This document shows, piece after piece, positions 56,077 to 64,000 of a stretch of 64,000 bases of DNA. The DNA lies in assembly GCF_019061185.1 (NCBI RefSeq), contig NZ_JAHQZU010000006.1:124001-188000 (forward strand). Direction: 5' to 3'. The DNA is from Paracoccus sp. Z118 (GTDB lineage: Bacteria; Pseudomonadota; Alphaproteobacteria; Rhodobacterales; Rhodobacteraceae). The translations under genes were made by a program, and so were the position numbers. The notes under the pieces were generated by a model, which saw only the letters and a program-made list of their open reading frames with translations, ran no database searches and was not told the DNA's origin. Every line of letters begins with the position of its first letter. Position 1 is the first letter of the stretch.

Positions 56077-56727
56077 ATGACCGAACGCGCCCTCCCCCCC
56101 GACACCGGCCCGATTCCGCTGCCCCTGCCCAGCCGCGCGCCGCCCCATTCGACGTGGGAGGACGCGCAGGGCCTCGCCTATGGCAGCTTCGTCGCCGCCG
56201 CGAGCCTCGTGCTGCTGACGCATCTGGGCTTCGTCACGGGTCAGACGGCGGGCGCGGCGGTGCTGGTCTCCTACGCGACCGGCTGGGCGTTCGGGCCGGT
56301 GTTCTTCATCATCAACCTGCCCTTCTACTGGCTGGGCTATCGCCGTTTCGGCCGCGCCTTCGTCGTGAAAAGCTTCATCGCCGTGGCGCTGCTGTCGGCC
56401 CTGACCATGTGGTTGCCGGGACGGCTGGTCTTCGGCCATGTCGATCCGCTGGTCGGCGCGCTGCTGACCGGCGGCATGACAGGCAGCGCGCTGCTGGCGC
56501 TGTTCCGCCATGGCGCAAGCCTTGGCGGCATCGGCATCGTCGGGCTGTATGTGCAGGACGCGACGGGCTTCCGCGCCGGCTGGGTGCAGCTGATCTTCGA
56601 CGCGGCGCTGTTCGCGCTGGCGCTACTGGTGCGCGATCCGGTGACGGTCGCGTGGTCGTTCATCGGCGCGGTGGCGCTGAACCTCGTGATCGCCGTCAAC
56701 CACCGCCGCGACCGTTACCTCGGCTGA
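56077..56727 (+). CDS. YitT family membrane protein
   Basis: A 216-residue protein with about five hydrophobic segments. Features shared with YitT proteins are the Tyr-Gly-Ser after the N-terminal linker (GLAYGSFVAAASLVLL), the second helix with GPVFFIINLPFYWLGYRRFG, and the glycine-rich GALLTGGMTGSALL. A proline-rich cytoplasmic leader of about 28 residues precedes the first helix. Function unknown. It converges with an ArsC-like gene three bases away. The 127 bases upstream show no clear signal. Confidence 0.85.
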   Translation: MTERALPPDTGPIPLPLPSRAPPHSTWEDAQGLAYGSFVAAASLVLLTHLGFVTGQTAGAAVLVSYATGWAFGPVFFIINLPFYWLGYRRFGRAFVVKSFIAVALLSALTMWLPGRLVFGHVDPLVGALLTGGMTGSALLALFRHGASLGGIGIVGLYVQDATGFRAGWVQLIFDAALFALALLVRDPVTVAWSFIGAVALNLVIAVNHRRDRYLG

Positions 56728-56730
56728 GGC

Positions 56731-57075
56731 TCAGACCGGCACGTCCAGCGCCCGCTTGACGTTCGCCGTCCAGCCCAGCAGCCGCTCATCCCCCGCAGCG
56801 ATCGCCGGCCGCTTGATGAGCGATGGCTTCGCCGCCAGCATCGCCGCCGGCTCGGCGGCCCGCTCCTCCTCGGACATGCCGCGCCAGGTCAGGCTCGCGC
56901 GGTTCACCAGCTTCTCGCCGAACTTGTCCAGCAGCGCCTGCCAGCCGGCTTCGTCCAGCGGGTCGGTCTTCACGTCGCGGAACTCGATCTCCCAGCCCGC
57001 CTCTTCCAGCGCAGACTGCGCCTTCTGGCAGGTCGAGCAATGCGACAGCCCATACATCTTCAACGCGCGCGCCAT
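56731..57075 (-). CDS. ArsC/Spx family protein
   Basis: A 114-residue thioredoxin-fold protein of the ArsC/Spx family, with the CSTC motif at residues 13-16 (GLSHCSTCQKAQSALEEAG) and the C-terminal pattern RPAIAAGDERLLGW, similar to YffB of E. coli. True arsenate reduction is not certain, as Arg residues of the ArsC active site are only partly evident. The ATG at 57075 lies eight bases after the tiny lipoprotein gene, so both are probably one unit. Confidence 0.88.
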   Translation of the reverse strand: MARALKMYGLSHCSTCQKAQSALEEAGWEIEFRDVKTDPLDEAGWQALLDKFGEKLVNRASLTWRGMSEEERAAEPAAMLAAKPSLIKRPAIAAGDERLLGWTANVKRALDVPV

Positions 57076-57083
57076 GGGTCCGC

Positions 57084-57161
57084 TCAGATGCCGGGGATCA
57101 GCGGCACGCCGCCGCAAGCGGCGAGCGCCAGCAGCGCAGAGAGGGCAATCAGGGTCTTCAT
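57084..57161 (-). CDS. 25-residue putative lipoprotein
   Basis: A short gene encoding MKTLIALSALLALAAC followed by GGVPLIPGI. It has a Lys after Met, a hydrophobic core and the lipobox LAAC with Cys16, leaving a nine-residue mature tail. GGAGACGACC is the ribosome site. Entericidin-like micro-lipoproteins are comparable in size, though I see no direct similarity. It is followed eight bases later by the ArsC-like gene. Confidence 0.65.
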   Translation of the reverse strand: MKTLIALSALLALAACGGVPLIPGI

Positions 57162-57309
57162 CGGTCGTCTCCTTCGCGGGTGTGGGCGGCCAGTCTGCCA
57201 CCGATCGCAGGGGCGCGCCACCGCCCCGCTCATCCTTTCGTGAACCGCGGCTCGGTTGCCTCGCAGGACCAGTGTGGCACAAGCTGGGGAAAACGGGACA
57301 GGCGGACAG

Positions 57310-57819
57310 ATGCGCAAGACATTCAAGCTGACGGCGGCGGCGCTGATGCTGGCGATCGTCGCCTCATGCGGGCCGAGCAAGTTCAAGACCTATGACGGCC
57401 CGCCGGTCACCCAGGTCGTCGTGAACAAGAACGCCCGCCAGATGCTGTTCTTCAGCGGGTCGAGGATCATCGCCGCCTATAACGTGGGCCTCGGCAACGA
57501 GCCGGTGGGGCACAAGCAGTACTCGGGCGACGGCAAGACGCCGGAAGGGCTCTACTACATCGACCGCCGCAATCCCGAGAGCCGCTACCACCTGTCCATC
57601 GGCGTCTCCTACCCGAACACGCAGGACGCGGCCTTCGCGCTGAGCCAGGGCAAGCATCCCGGCGGGGACATCTTCATCCACGGCCAGGGGCCGGAGGGCA
57701 AGGTGCTCGCCCCCCACAACCGCGACTGGACCGCCGGCTGCATCGCCGTGACGGATGCCGAGATGGAGGACATCTACGCCATGGTCCGCGACGGCACCCC
57801 GATCATCATCAATCCCTGA
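57310..57819 (+). CDS. Lipoprotein L,D-transpeptidase (YkuD domain)
   Basis: A 169-residue protein with a signal peptide ending in the lipobox IVASC (Cys20), so it is probably anchored to a membrane. The YkuD domain follows, with IFIHGQG (H124) and the catalytic C144 in DWTAGCIAVTD. Such single-domain enzymes cross-link or modify peptidoglycan. ATG 57310 gives the signal peptide; an in-frame ATG at 57256 would add residues before it and is less likely. It is closed by the terminator at 57906. Confidence 0.93.
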   Translation: MRKTFKLTAAALMLAIVASCGPSKFKTYDGPPVTQVVVNKNARQMLFFSGSRIIAAYNVGLGNEPVGHKQYSGDGKTPEGLYYIDRRNPESRYHLSIGVSYPNTQDAAFALSQGKHPGGDIFIHGQGPEGKVLAPHNRDWTAGCIAVTDAEMEDIYAMVRDGTPIIINP

Positions 57820-57840
57820 CGATCCCCGCCGAAGCCCCCA

Positions 57841-57887
57841 GGCATCTTCTGTCCACAAATATCCCGGGGGTTCGGGAGCTGGCCCCC
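57841..57887 (-). repeat. Rhodobacterales-type intergenic repeat, copy 4
   Basis: On the minus strand it reads GGGGGCC, ten bases, CCCCCGGGATATTTGTGG and then ACAGAAGATGCC. It resembles the copy at 13756 more closely than those at 40450 and 40628 (GC hairpin followed by CCCGGGATATTTG). It lies between the L,D-transpeptidase gene and the terminator. Confidence 0.6.
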
Positions 57888-57905
57888 GATCCGGCCCCCC
57901 AAAAG

Positions 57906-57936
57906 AAAACCCCCGCCGAAGCGGGGGTTTTTTCGT
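57906..57936. terminator. Terminator between ldt and pntB
   Basis: CCCCCGC (57910-57916), CGAA loop, GCGGGGG (57921-57927) and TTTTTT. With the A run on the other side it works for the plus-strand transpeptidase and the minus-strand pntAB transcript. Confidence 0.9.
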
Positions 57937-57953
57937 CCCATGCGCTAGATGCG

Positions 57954-59456
57954 TCACTCGATCATGGGCAGCAGCGCATCGACCGACTTCTTGGCGTCGC
58001 CATAGAACATCCGCGTGTTCTCCTTGTAGAAGAGCGGGTTCTCGATCCCCGAATAGCCGGTGCCCTGACCGCGCTTGCTGACGAAGACGTTCTTGGCTTT
58101 CCAGACCTCCAGCACCGGCATCCCGGCGATGGGCGAGTTCGGGTCCTCCTGCGCGGCGGGGTTCACGATGTCGTTCGAGCCGATGACGATCACCACATCC
58201 GTGTCGGGGAAATCCTCGTTGATCTCGTCCATTTCCATGACGATGTCGTAAGGCACCCTTGCCTCGGCCAGCAGCACGTTCATGTGCCCCGGCAGGCGCC
58301 CGGCGACCGGGTGGATGGCGAAGCGCACCTCCTTGCCGGCATCGCGCAGCTTGCGGGTCAGTTCGCTGACCGACTGCTGCGCCTGCGCCACGGCCATGCC
58401 GTAGCCCGGCACGATGACGACGCTGTCGGCGTCGTTCAGCGCGGCGGCCACACCCTCGGCGTCGATGGCGACCTGCTCGCCCTCGATCTCCATCGCCGGC
58501 CCCGCTTCGCCGCCGAAGCCGCCCAGGATCACGCTGATGAAGCTTCGGTTCATCGCGCGGCACATGATGTAGGACAGGATCGCACCGGACGAGCCGACCA
58601 GCGCGCCGGTCACGATCAGCAGGTCGTTCGACAGGGTGAAGCCGATCATCGCCGCGGCCCAACCGGAATAGCTGTTCAGCATCGACACCACGACCGGCAT
58701 GTCGGCCCCGCCGATGCCCATGATGAGATGCCAGCCGATGAAGCCCGCGATCAGCAGCAGGATCAGCAGCCACAGCATCGCCGGGCCCCAGCCCGTCACG
58801 TAGAGGATCATCAGCAGCAGCGACAGCAGCGCCGCGCCGAGATTGACCATGTGGCCGCCCTTCAGCTTCTTCGGTTTGCCGTCGATCCTTCCGGCCAGCT
58901 TGCCATAGGCCACGATCGAGCCGGTGAAGGTCACCGCGCCGATGAAGACCCCCAGCGCCACCTCGATCTTGAGCATCGCGATCTCGGCCGGGGTCTTGTG
59001 GGCCAGCATCAGCGCGAAGCCGTGGAAGGGCTCGACCGCCTCGCTCGCGCGGGCGCGGATCACGCGGCCCAGTTCGATCTGCGCGTTCAGGCCGATGAAC
59101 ACGGCGGCAAGGCCGACGAGGCTGTGCATCGCCGCGATGAGCTGCGGCATCTCGGTCATCTGCACCCGCTTGGCGAGCACGACGCCCACGGCAGCGCCGA
59201 TGGCGATCATGATGACCGACAGCCACCAGTTGCCCCAGCCGGGGCCGAACAGCGTCGCCAGCACGGCAAGCGCCATGCCGACGATGCCATACCAGATGGC
59301 GCGTTTGGCGCTTTCCTGGCCGGACAGCCCGCCGAGCGCGAGGATGAACAGCACCGCCGACACGACATAGGTGGCCGTGGTGAAGGCATAAGCCGGCAGG
59401 ACGGGAAGGACGGGAAGGACCGCGGCGGGCGCGGTGGTGATCACGGTGGTCTCCAT
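57954..59456 (-). CDS. pntB: NAD(P) transhydrogenase subunit beta
   Basis: A 500-residue inner-membrane subunit of proton-translocating transhydrogenase. Residues 1-280 contain about nine hydrophobic helices (with [12 protein letters not shown] and [24 protein letters not shown]), and residues 310-500 form the NADP(H)-binding domain III with [33 protein letters not shown] and [12 protein letters not shown]. It drives NADPH formation from NADH with the proton gradient. It lies ten bases downstream of pntA. Confidence 0.96.
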   Translation of the reverse strand: METTVITTAPAAVLPVLPVLPAYAFTTATYVVSAVLFILALGGLSGQESAKRAIWYGIVGMALAVLATLFGPGWGNWWLSVIMIAIGAAVGVVLAKRVQMTEMPQLIAAMHSLVGLAAVFIGLNAQIELGRVIRARASEAVEPFHGFALMLAHKTPAEIAMLKIEVALGVFIGAVTFTGSIVAYGKLAGRIDGKPKKLKGGHMVNLGAALLSLLLMILYVTGWGPAMLWLLILLLIAGFIGWHLIMGIGGADMPVVVSMLNSYSGWAAAMIGFTLSNDLLIVTGALVGSSGAILSYIMCRAMNRSFISVILGGFGGEAGPAMEIEGEQVAIDAEGVAAALNDADSVVIVPGYGMAVAQAQQSVSELTRKLRDAGKEVRFAIHPVAGRLPGHMNVLLAEARVPYDIVMEMDEINEDFPDTDVVIVIGSNDIVNPAAQEDPNSPIAGMPVLEVWKAKNVFVSKRGQGTGYSGIENPLFYKENTRMFYGDAKKSVDALLPMIE

Positions 59457-59466
59457 CGACGCCCCC

Positions 59467-61044
59467 TTACGACTTCTGGAACATGGCGAGCATCCGGCGC
59501 GTGACCAGGAAGCCCCCGAAGATATTGATCGCGGTCATCAGCACCGCGAGCGCCGCCAGCAGCACGACCCAGAACGAGCCCGAGCCGATCTGAAGCAGCG
59601 CGCCCAGGATCACGATCGACGAAATCGCGTTGGTGATGGCCATCAGCGGCGTGTGCAGCGAATGGGCGACGTTCCAGATCACCTGGAAGCCGACGAAGCA
59701 GGCCAGCACGAAGACGATGAAATGCGACAGGAACGAGGCCGGGGCGAACAGCCCGATGAGCAGCATCACCACCGCGCCCACCACCAGCGTCCCGACCTGC
59801 GAGCGGGTCTGCTTGCGGAACGCGGCGTGTTCGTTCGCGCGCCGCTCCTCGACCGTCAGTTCGCGCGGCCGCTCCTTCGGCTTGGCTGCGGCGATGGCCT
59901 GGATCTTGGGCGGCGGCGGGGGGAAGGTGATCTCGCCCCGGTGGGTCACGGTCGCGCCGCGGATCACGTCGTCGTCCATGTTGTGGACGACCACGCCGTC
60001 CTTGGCCGGCGTCAGGTCCGCGATCATGTGGCGGATGTTGTTGCCGTAAAGCTCGGACGACTGCGCCGCCATGCGCGACGGGAAGTCGGTATAGCCGATG
60101 ACGATGACGCCGTTATCCGTCACCACCCGCTCGTCCGGCACGGTGAGGTCGCAGTTGCCGCCCCGTTCCGCGGCAAGGTCCACGACCACGCTGCCGGGCT
60201 TCATCGCCGCCACCATGTCCGCGGTCCACAGCTTCGGCGCGGGCCGTCCGGGGATCAGCGCCGTGGTGATGACGATGTCCATGTCGGGCGCAAGCTCGCG
60301 GAACTTCTCGAGCTGCTTGGCGGCGAATTCCGGGCTGGAGGGCTTGGCGTAGCCGCCGGTCTCCGCCCCGTCCTGACTGTCCTGGAAGTCGAGAAAGACG
60401 AACTCGGCCCCCATCGATTCGATCTGCTCGGCCACTTCCGGGCGGACGTCGAAGGCATGGACCTGGGCGCCAAGCGACGTGGCCGCGCCGATCGCGGCAA
60501 GGCCAGCCACACCCGCGCCGACGACCAGCACCTTGGCCGGGGGCACCTTGCCCGCCGCCGTCACCTGGCCGGTGAAGAAACGGCCGAAATTGTTCGCCGC
60601 CTCGATCACCGCGCGGTAGCCCGCGATGTTCGCCATCGAGGACAGCGCGTCCATCTTCTGCGCGCGGGAGATGCGCGGCACCATGTCCATGGCGATGGCG
60701 TTGACGCCCTGCGCGCGGGCACGCTCCAGCAGATCCGCGTTCTGGCCGGGATAGAAGAACGAGATGATCGTCTGGTCGGGGCGCAGCAGCTCAAGCTCCG
60801 CCTCGGTCGGGGGGCGGACCTTCACGACCGTATCGACCGCCGCCGCCAGCGCCTCGGCGGTCGGCAGCACGGTGACGCCGGCGCCCGTATAGAGCGCGTC
60901 CGAGAAACCGGCGCGTTCACCGGCGCCCGATTGGACGAAGACCTCGTGCCCCAGCTTCTGCAGATGCGTGGCCGACGACGGGGTGACGGCGACCCGCGCC
61001 TCACCTTCGGTCGTTTCCTTCCAAGCGCCAATCTTCACCGGCAT
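59467..61044 (-). CDS. pntA: NAD(P) transhydrogenase subunit alpha
   Basis: A 525-residue alpha subunit. Residues 1-380 form the NAD(H)-binding domain I ([56 protein letters not shown] and the NAD-loop [11 protein letters not shown]), followed by four membrane helices to the C-terminus. It is the single-chain arrangement of E. coli, in contrast to the two-gene PntAA/PntAB of some alphaproteobacteria. ATG 61044 starts the conserved part. Confidence 0.96.
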   Translation of the reverse strand: MPVKIGAWKETTEGEARVAVTPSSATHLQKLGHEVFVQSGAGERAGFSDALYTGAGVTVLPTAEALAAAVDTVVKVRPPTEAELELLRPDQTIISFFYPGQNADLLERARAQGVNAIAMDMVPRISRAQKMDALSSMANIAGYRAVIEAANNFGRFFTGQVTAAGKVPPAKVLVVGAGVAGLAAIGAATSLGAQVHAFDVRPEVAEQIESMGAEFVFLDFQDSQDGAETGGYAKPSSPEFAAKQLEKFRELAPDMDIVITTALIPGRPAPKLWTADMVAAMKPGSVVVDLAAERGGNCDLTVPDERVVTDNGVIVIGYTDFPSRMAAQSSELYGNNIRHMIADLTPAKDGVVVHNMDDDVIRGATVTHRGEITFPPPPPKIQAIAAAKPKERPRELTVEERRANEHAAFRKQTRSQVGTLVVGAVVMLLIGLFAPASFLSHFIVFVLACFVGFQVIWNVAHSLHTPLMAITNAISSIVILGALLQIGSGSFWVVLLAALAVLMTAINIFGGFLVTRRMLAMFQKS

Positions 61045-61185
61045 GCCTCCCCCGTTTCGGAAATACGGATTTTTGTAGAGGCCGCACCACCCGGAAACAA
61101 GCCGTCGCGGCGCGCGGCCCGGCAAGTGTTGCAGCACGGGCCCGCAATCCGTGTGCATCAAGGGCGGGCCAGCCGGGCGCGGCAC

Positions 61186-61217
61186 GGAAAAAGCCGCAGC
61201 GCGGGCAGCGCTGCGGC
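61186..61217 (-). terminator. Terminator after the Thr-rich protein gene
   Basis: GCCGCAGCGC (61193-61202) and GCGCTGCGGC (61208-61217) form a ten-base stem; on the minus strand it is followed by TTTTTCC. It ends the transcript of the gene at 61266-61763. Confidence 0.85.
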
Positions 61218-61265
61218 GTCATGCTGACCGCCCGTCAGGGCGTCGGTTCGATCGCGGACCCGCGC

Positions 61266-61763
61266 TCAGTTCGCGGTGGCGGGCGCGGCCGGCTCGACAG
61301 GAACGGTCGTGGTGGTGACGTTCGCGTCGGTGTCGGCAGCCGGGGCATCCAGCGGCGGGGTCACGGCCTCGGTCTCGACGGTGGTGCTTTCGACCACGGC
61401 GGCATCGTCGGTCACCGGTTCGATCGTGGTCGCGGTGGTCTCGTTCACGGCGGTGCCGGGCGTGTCGGTGGTCGCCGGATCGGCCACGGTGGTCGATTCG
61501 GTCGTGGTCACGACCGGCACATCGGTGGTGGTGGTCGTGGTGGCCGCATCTTCGACGACGACATCGTCATTGCCCATGAAGGTGGACAGCAGCCACCAGG
61601 CCAGAGCGAGCGCCAGCAGGATGCCGATGATGAGCGGCCAGGGCGAGGACTTCTTCTCGACCGGCTCGACATAGGTCTCGGTCACGACCGTGTTGCGGCC
61701 GGCCGGGTCGGTGGTGCGGTCCGCGTCGGTGCGGCGGGGGTCGTTCGGATCGTAGTTGGCCAT
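61266..61763 (-). CDS. Single-span membrane protein with Thr/Val/Ala-rich tail
   Basis: I do not recognise a named family. The 165 residues have a charged N-terminus MANYDPNDPRRTDADR, one membrane helix (about 42-62, WPLIIGILLALALAWWLLSTF) and a low-complexity C-terminus rich in Thr, Val, Ala and Asp with repeats such as TTTTTT and TTES. The tail is probably outside the membrane, and is the kind of sequence that could be a linker or O-glycosylated stalk. The gene has its own terminator. It is on the opposite strand to pepN with 162 bases between. Confidence 0.75.
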   Translation of the reverse strand: MANYDPNDPRRTDADRTTDPAGRNTVVTETYVEPVEKKSSPWPLIIGILLALALAWWLLSTFMGNDDVVVEDAATTTTTTDVPVVTTTESTTVADPATTDTPGTAVNETTATTIEPVTDDAAVVESTTVETEAVTPPLDAPAADTDANVTTTTVPVEPAAPATAN

Positions 61764-61925
61764 GACAGCACTCCTCGAAAATCAAATTGCGACGTGCGCG
61801 GCCTGAGAACTGGTGTCCGGCGGCCAACCGCGCGGGCACCGGCTTGCGAGCCGGCTATCCTGCGCTTAACACATCGTGAAACCACAAGTTCCGCTTGTGC
61901 CACATTTTTTCCGGGAGTGCTTCCG

Positions 61926-64000
61926 ATGGCAACAACCCGCCGACTGGCCGACTGGCGGCCTTATCCCTTCGCCCTGACGGAAACCCGGCTGCGCTTCGAC
62001 ATCGCGCCGCTCGGCACCCGCGTCGAGGCGGAACTGAACTTCCTGCCGCACGGGCGCGGGGCGGATCTGGTGCTGGACGGGGCCGGCCTGCGGACCCTCG
62101 ACATCGCCATCGACGGGGTCGAGCCCCCGCCGGACGCCATCACCATGGACGGCGAGACGCTGACCATCTCGGCCGATGCGCTGCCGCACCGCCGCTTCAC
62201 CCTTTCCACCACCGTCGAAATCCACCCCGAGCGGAACACCGCGCTGGAGGGGCTGTATCTGTCCGGCGGCATCTTCTGCACCCAGTGCGAGGCCGAAGGT
62301 TTCCGCCACATCACCTGGTATCCCGACCGGCCCGACGTGATGGCGCCGTTCCGCGTCCAGATCCGCTCGGATCTGCCGGTGCTGCTGTCGAACGGAAACC
62401 CCGACGCAGCCGAGCCGGGGCTGGTCGAGTGGCACGATCCCTGGCCCAAGCCCAGCTACCTTTTCGCCCTCGTCGCGGGCGATCTGGAGGCGCTGGAGGA
62501 CCGGTTCACCACCATGACCGGGCGCGAGGTCGCGCTGAACGTCTGGGTGCGCCCCGGCGACCTGCCCCGCGCGGGGTTCGCCATGGAGGCGCTGAAGAAG
62601 TCGATGGCCTGGGACGAGCGCGTCTATGGCCGCGAATACGATCTGGACGTGTTCAACATCGTCGCCGTGGACGATTTCAACATGGGCGCGATGGAGAACA
62701 AGGGGCTGAACATCTTCAACTCCAAGCTGGTGCTCGCCTCACCGGAAACCGCCACCGATACGGATTACGAGCGGATCGAGGCGGTGATCGCGCATGAGTA
62801 TTTCCACAACTGGACCGGCAACCGCATCACCTGCCGCGACTGGTTCCAGCTCTGCCTGAAGGAAGGGCTGACGGTCTTCCGCGACCAGCAGTTCACGTCG
62901 GACGTGCGCTCGGCGGCGGTGAAGCGGATCGAGGACGTGGTGACGCTGCGCGCCCGGCAGTTCCGCGAGGATGCGGGGCCCCTCGCGCACCCGCCCCGGC
63001 CCGACCACTACGAGGAAATCAACAATTTCTACACCGCCACCGTCTATGAAAAGGGCGCCGAGGTCATCGGGATGCTCAAGCGTCTCGTCGGAGACGGCAA
63101 CTACAAGGCGGCGCTCGATCTCTATTTCGACCGTCATGACGGGCAGGCCTGCACGATCGAGGACTGGCTCAAGGTGTTCGAGGACACGACCGGCCGCGAC
63201 CTGACGCAGTTCAAGCGCTGGTATACCGACGCCGGCACCCCGCGGCTGAAGCTGGTCGAGGAGTGGGACGAGGCGGCGGGCCGCCTGGCGCTGCGCTTTT
63301 CGCAATCGACCCGCCCGACGCCCGGCCAGCCCGACAAGCCGCCGCGCGTGATCCCGATCGCCCTCGGGCTCATCTCGCAGAACGGCGACGAGGTGCTGCC
63401 GACGCAGGTGCTGGAGATGACGGAAGCCGAGCAGGAATGGAGCTTCGACGGCCTCGGCGCACGGCCCGTCGCCTCGCTGCTGCGCGGTTTCTCGGCTCCG
63501 GTGACGGTCGAGCGGCAGATCGGCCGGGCCGAACGCGCGGTGCTGCTGGCCCACGACACGGACCCCTTCGCCCGCTGGGAGGCGGGGCACGACCTCGCGA
63601 TGGACTCGCTGGTGGCAAAAACAACGGGCGGCGAGTCCGACCCCGCTTTCAGCCATTCGCTGGGCGGGCTGCTGGCCGACGCGGGCCTCGACCCGGCCTT
63701 CATCGCGCTGATCCTGCGCCTGCCGTCCGAGGACGCCATCGCCACCGAGATCGCCGCGCAGGGCGGCGTGCCCGACCCCGATTCCATCCACAAGGCCCGC
63801 GAGGCGCTGGCGGCGGAACTCGCGGCCCGACACAAGGGCGTGCTTGAGCAGATTTATGCCGAGATGGACGTCGCGGCGCCCTATGAGCCGGACGCCGGTC
63901 AGGCCGGCGCCCGCAGCCTGCGGCTCGCCGCGCTGGCGCTGCTGTCGCGGCTGGACGGCGGCGCGCGGGCGCAGAGCCTGTGGGACAGCGCCGGCAACAT
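61926..64000 (+). CDS. pepN: Aminopeptidase N (partial, 3' end outside window)
   Basis: The first 691 residues of an M1 zinc aminopeptidase. The exopeptidase motif GAMEN is at 254-258 and the zinc motif HEYFHNW at 290-296 (ligands H290, H294, and E313 in LKEGLTVF). The N-terminal beta domain, thermolysin-like domain and the start of the C-terminal helical superhelix are present, and the gene continues past the right edge. It cleaves N-terminal residues from cytosolic peptides. The ATG at 61926 follows the stretch GGGAGTGCTTCCG. Confidence 0.95.
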   Translation, partial: MATTRRLADWRPYPFALTETRLRFDIAPLGTRVEAELNFLPHGRGADLVLDGAGLRTLDIAIDGVEPPPDAITMDGETLTISADALPHRRFTLSTTVEIHPERNTALEGLYLSGGIFCTQCEAEGFRHITWYPDRPDVMAPFRVQIRSDLPVLLSNGNPDAAEPGLVEWHDPWPKPSYLFALVAGDLEALEDRFTTMTGREVALNVWVRPGDLPRAGFAMEALKKSMAWDERVYGREYDLDVFNIVAVDDFNMGAMENKGLNIFNSKLVLASPETATDTDYERIEAVIAHEYFHNWTGNRITCRDWFQLCLKEGLTVFRDQQFTSDVRSAAVKRIEDVVTLRARQFREDAGPLAHPPRPDHYEEINNFYTATVYEKGAEVIGMLKRLVGDGNYKAALDLYFDRHDGQACTIEDWLKVFEDTTGRDLTQFKRWYTDAGTPRLKLVEEWDEAAGRLALRFSQSTRPTPGQPDKPPRVIPIALGLISQNGDEVLPTQVLEMTEAEQEWSFDGLGARPVASLLRGFSAPVTVERQIGRAERAVLLAHDTDPFARWEAGHDLAMDSLVAKTTGGESDPAFSHSLGGLLADAGLDPAFIALILRLPSEDAIATEIAAQGGVPDPDSIHKAREALAAELAARHKGVLEQIYAEMDVAAPYEPDAGQAGARSLRLAALALLSRLDGGARAQSLWDSAGN

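Noticed and set aside
61266-61763. Tandem nucleotide repeat or CRISPR-like structure from the Thr-rich coding region
   Set aside because: Repeats are irregular codon-level runs inside a coding frame with no regular spacer length.

Overview
The window is about 64 kb of GC-rich chromosome from an alphaproteobacterium, most likely a member of the Rhodobacterales close to Paracoccus (inference). The clues are a short ProS without the editing insertion, a class I lysyl-tRNA synthetase, a tRNA-His that lacks the usual G-1 and carries A73, a CtaA-type heme A synthase, the small DUF6324 protein, and intergenic repeats of a kind I associate with Rhodobacterales. No insertion sequence, prophage, integrase or CRISPR array is visible. 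Nearly everything reads as core chromosome, with two surface-polysaccharide islands.

Layout. 0-6.4 kb: a cut AI-2E-type permease, proS, a DUF2937 gene, tRNA-His, a DUF6324 gene, an MmcB-like gene, a probable 6S RNA with its terminator, and a DoxX/VOC/LysR group. 6.6-12.3 kb: a surface-glycan group (sugar epimerase, sulfotransferase with a coiled-coil tail, large glycosyltransferase/RgpF protein, unknown partner). 12.4-27.5 kb: housekeeping genes (miaB, a class III aminotransferase, comEC, gltX, gltA, an ArsR/SRPBCC pair, an SDR, an M32 carboxypeptidase, ctaA, trmJ, lysK, a TerB-like gene). 27.5-35.8 kb: a tightly overlapped six-gene operon reading moxR, DUF58, BatA-like, DUF4159, large membrane protein, dacB. 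35.9-40.4 kb: a DUF1285 gene, a hydroxypyruvate isomerase-like gene, a 24-residue membrane peptide, typA, a TetR gene and a 2Fe-2S ferredoxin.

40.4-45.8 kb: a repeat-bearing gap, a lipid-modification trio (LpxD homologue, dedicated ACP, ketoacyl-ACP synthase), an L,D-transpeptidase and a divergent DUF882 peptidase-like gene. 46.0-50.7 kb: a four-gene operon that I read as a complete GDP-L-colitose pathway from mannose-1-phosphate (ManC, Gmd, ColD, ColC). The key evidence is a DegT-fold enzyme whose PLP lysine is replaced by histidine at residue 188. 50.7-64 kb: a MATE exporter, a cupin, Kup, an omega-aminotransferase, a YitT-type gene, an ArsC/Spx-like gene with a tiny lipoprotein, a lipoprotein L,D-transpeptidase, pntB-pntA, a Thr-rich anchored protein and a cut pepN.

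The most interesting items are the predicted colitose operon, the Rhodobacterales-type repeat family with an inverted pair around a 10-bp hairpin, a CtrA-like box in front of comEC, a palindromic operator for the ArsR/SRPBCC pair, and the apparent split of a BatA-DUF4159 protein into two overlapping genes.
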